A DNA stretch of 12,089 nt from an archaeon. Its GTDB lineage: Archaea; Nanobdellota; Nanobdellia; Woesearchaeales; JAHJEM01. The stretch spans positions 1 to 12,089 of the forward strand of contig JAGVFV010000068.1 in assembly GCA_020057445.1 (NCBI GenBank), given 5' to 3'. This document shows, in pieces, positions 11,410-12,089 of the stretch. The notes beneath the pieces are model-generated. The model searched no databases. It was not told where the DNA came from and saw only the letters and a list, made by a program, of their open reading frames with translations. The position numbers and the translations under genes were made by a program. Position 1 is the first letter of the stretch. Each line of letters begins with the position of its first letter.

Positions 11410-11652
11410 CTACCAATTCTCAGCCTTATCGAGATTGTTCTTGTATTTGCCATCTTCCATCATGGTTGAGATGTGGATGAGGCGTTCTGCAAGCTTTTCC
11501 CATGCTTTATTCCTTTCTGCGGGATTTGAGGGGTATGTGTTGACTTGGTTCTGGGAAAGGAGCGCGCCGGCGCAGACCTGTCTGACGATGAAAAGGAACG
11601 CAGGGTCATTGATGCCGCCAATAAGGGTCATTATTTGTTTTTTATTGTCCAT
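11410..11652 (-). CDS. Unrecognised 80-aa protein
   Basis: A small, probably helical soluble protein. It begins MDNKKQIMTLIGGINDPAFL and has a mildly hydrophobic middle (FIVRQVCAGALL), then a segment with Asn/Pro turns (TYPSNPAERNKAWEKLAERL) and a polar C-terminus. No family recognised. It lies 37 bases downstream of the tRNA synthetase gene on the same strand but has its own TATA box in that gap, so it can be transcribed alone. A weak AGGAAG site also precedes the ATG. The single Cys and lack of conserved motifs give no hint of enzyme activity. Confidence 0.6.
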   Translation of the reverse strand: MDNKKQIMTLIGGINDPAFLFIVRQVCAGALLSQNQVNTYPSNPAERNKAWEKLAERLIHISTMMEDGKYKNNLDKAENW

Positions 11653-11672
11653 GCACTTCCTGTCTGATTGGA

Positions 11673-11680
11673 TTATATAA
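11673..11680 (-). promoter_or_regulatory. TATA box of the 80-aa gene
   Basis: TTATATAA on either strand, centred about 25 bases before the ATG at 11652, in the short gap behind the tRNA synthetase gene. Confidence 0.55.
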
Positions 11681-11689
11681 ATATATTGT

Positions 11690-12089
11690 TCAAAGCAGAT
11701 ATGTAGAGTTCACGGGAAACGGCGTCGTCAGCCTGATGTCGTCCCTTCCGATGACGTACTGCGTGATGCGGTTGAGGCCAAAGCCGCATCCTGAGTGGAG
11801 TTCTGGCTTGTTGTGCTTTACCGTGTCGATGTACCAGCTGAAGGCGTCGACGACATTGATGCCTCTTTTCTCGAGCTGGCGTGCCATCTGGGATCGGGAG
11901 AGCTTTTCAAGGAGCATGCTGTCTTCATGGATGCGCTCTGCGCTTCCGACAGACTCTCCGCTCCAGGGAAGGATGAGGTCTGCGCTGTTGACGACAGGTG
12001 CATCTGATCTGTCTTTCATGTTGAAGAACTTGATCTCTGTCGGGTAGTGGGTGATGAAAAGGGGCTGTCCGAATGAATAGGTCTTGGTG
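11690..12089 (-). CDS. asnS: Asparaginyl/aspartyl-type tRNA synthetase, C-terminal part (partial)
   Basis: The frame runs off the right edge of the window; the last 132 or so residues are present. It is the C-terminal catalytic core of a class IIb synthetase. The visible order is GQPLFITHYPTEIKFFNM, then VVNSADLILPWSGE, VGSAERIHEDS, a helical stretch, and class II motif 3 HSGCGFGLNRITQYVIG with its ATP-binding Arg, ending DIRLTTPFPVNSTYLL. This set occurs in AsnRS and in archaeal AspRS-like paralogs. The ending and the form DLILPWSGE speak for AsnRS, which attaches asparagine to tRNA(Asn), but AERIHE has an AspRS flavour. The N-terminal anticodon-binding domain would settle the amino acid and is outside the window. 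It could also be a related asparagine synthetase of the same fold. Confidence 0.8.
   Translation of the reverse strand, partial: TKTYSFGQPLFITHYPTEIKFFNMKDRSDAPVVNSADLILPWSGESVGSAERIHEDSMLLEKLSRSQMARQLEKRGINVVDAFSWYIDTVKHNKPELHSGCGFGLNRITQYVIGRDDIRLTTPFPVNSTYLL

Noticed and set aside
1..12089. tRNA, rRNA, CRISPR array, insertion sequence or origin
   Set aside because: I saw no tRNA T-loop in a cloverleaf setting, no spaced direct repeats, no transposase and no terminal inverted repeats of an insertion sequence anywhere in the window.

Overview
The window looks like a gene-dense archaeal chromosome segment. The archaeal signs are A+T-rich TATA boxes centred about 24-27 bases upstream of many start codons, ribosome binding sites of the GGTGATC type, TrmB and Lrp/AsnC regulators, and compact genes that often meet tail to tail within a few bases. 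The many short genes without a recognisable family, and the TrmB and double-Lrp regulators, would fit a DPANN-type archaeon (Woesearchaeota-like). That lineage call is inference; no rRNA or other marker gene is present.

Layout. 1-450 is the C-terminal end of phosphoenolpyruvate synthase, followed by two back-to-back hairpins. 582-1182 carries an unrecognised 97-aa gene, the C-terminal remnant of a TrmB-type regulator and an otherwise empty stretch. 1183-1762 is a probable toxin-antitoxin pair (DUF4258-like toxin; YgiT-type zinc finger joined to an AbrB-like tail), with a 19-bp perfect palindrome on its TATA box.

The centre of the window is a regulator gene (TrmB family, minus strand, 1788-2540) facing a seven-gene plus-strand cluster, 2645-6754. 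The cluster encodes a 36-aa microprotein, an unknown 118-aa protein, a TPR-like 199-aa protein, an unknown 131-aa protein, an acidic 96-aa protein with two 25-aa repeats, a MoxR-type AAA+ ATPase and a NorD/CobT-like von Willebrand A (VWA) protein. Most start codons in it overlap the previous stop or lie within about 20 bases of it. MoxR-VWA pairs are known to remodel or metallate partner proteins; here five small proteins, four of them unrecognised, are linked to such a pair, and the TrmB protein is the natural candidate regulator. This is the best candidate for an undescribed system.

6756-12089 is a more ordinary chromosomal stretch: an HD-domain phosphohydrolase (-), a double Lrp-type regulator (+), a rhomboid protease (-), a PurD-like ATP-grasp enzyme with a repeat-bearing N-terminal extension (+), a small double-zinc-module protein (-), two unknown small genes (+ and -), and the C-terminal part of an asparaginyl/aspartyl-type tRNA synthetase (-). 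Genes alternate in direction and four convergent pairs meet with gaps or overlaps between -10 and +2 bases.
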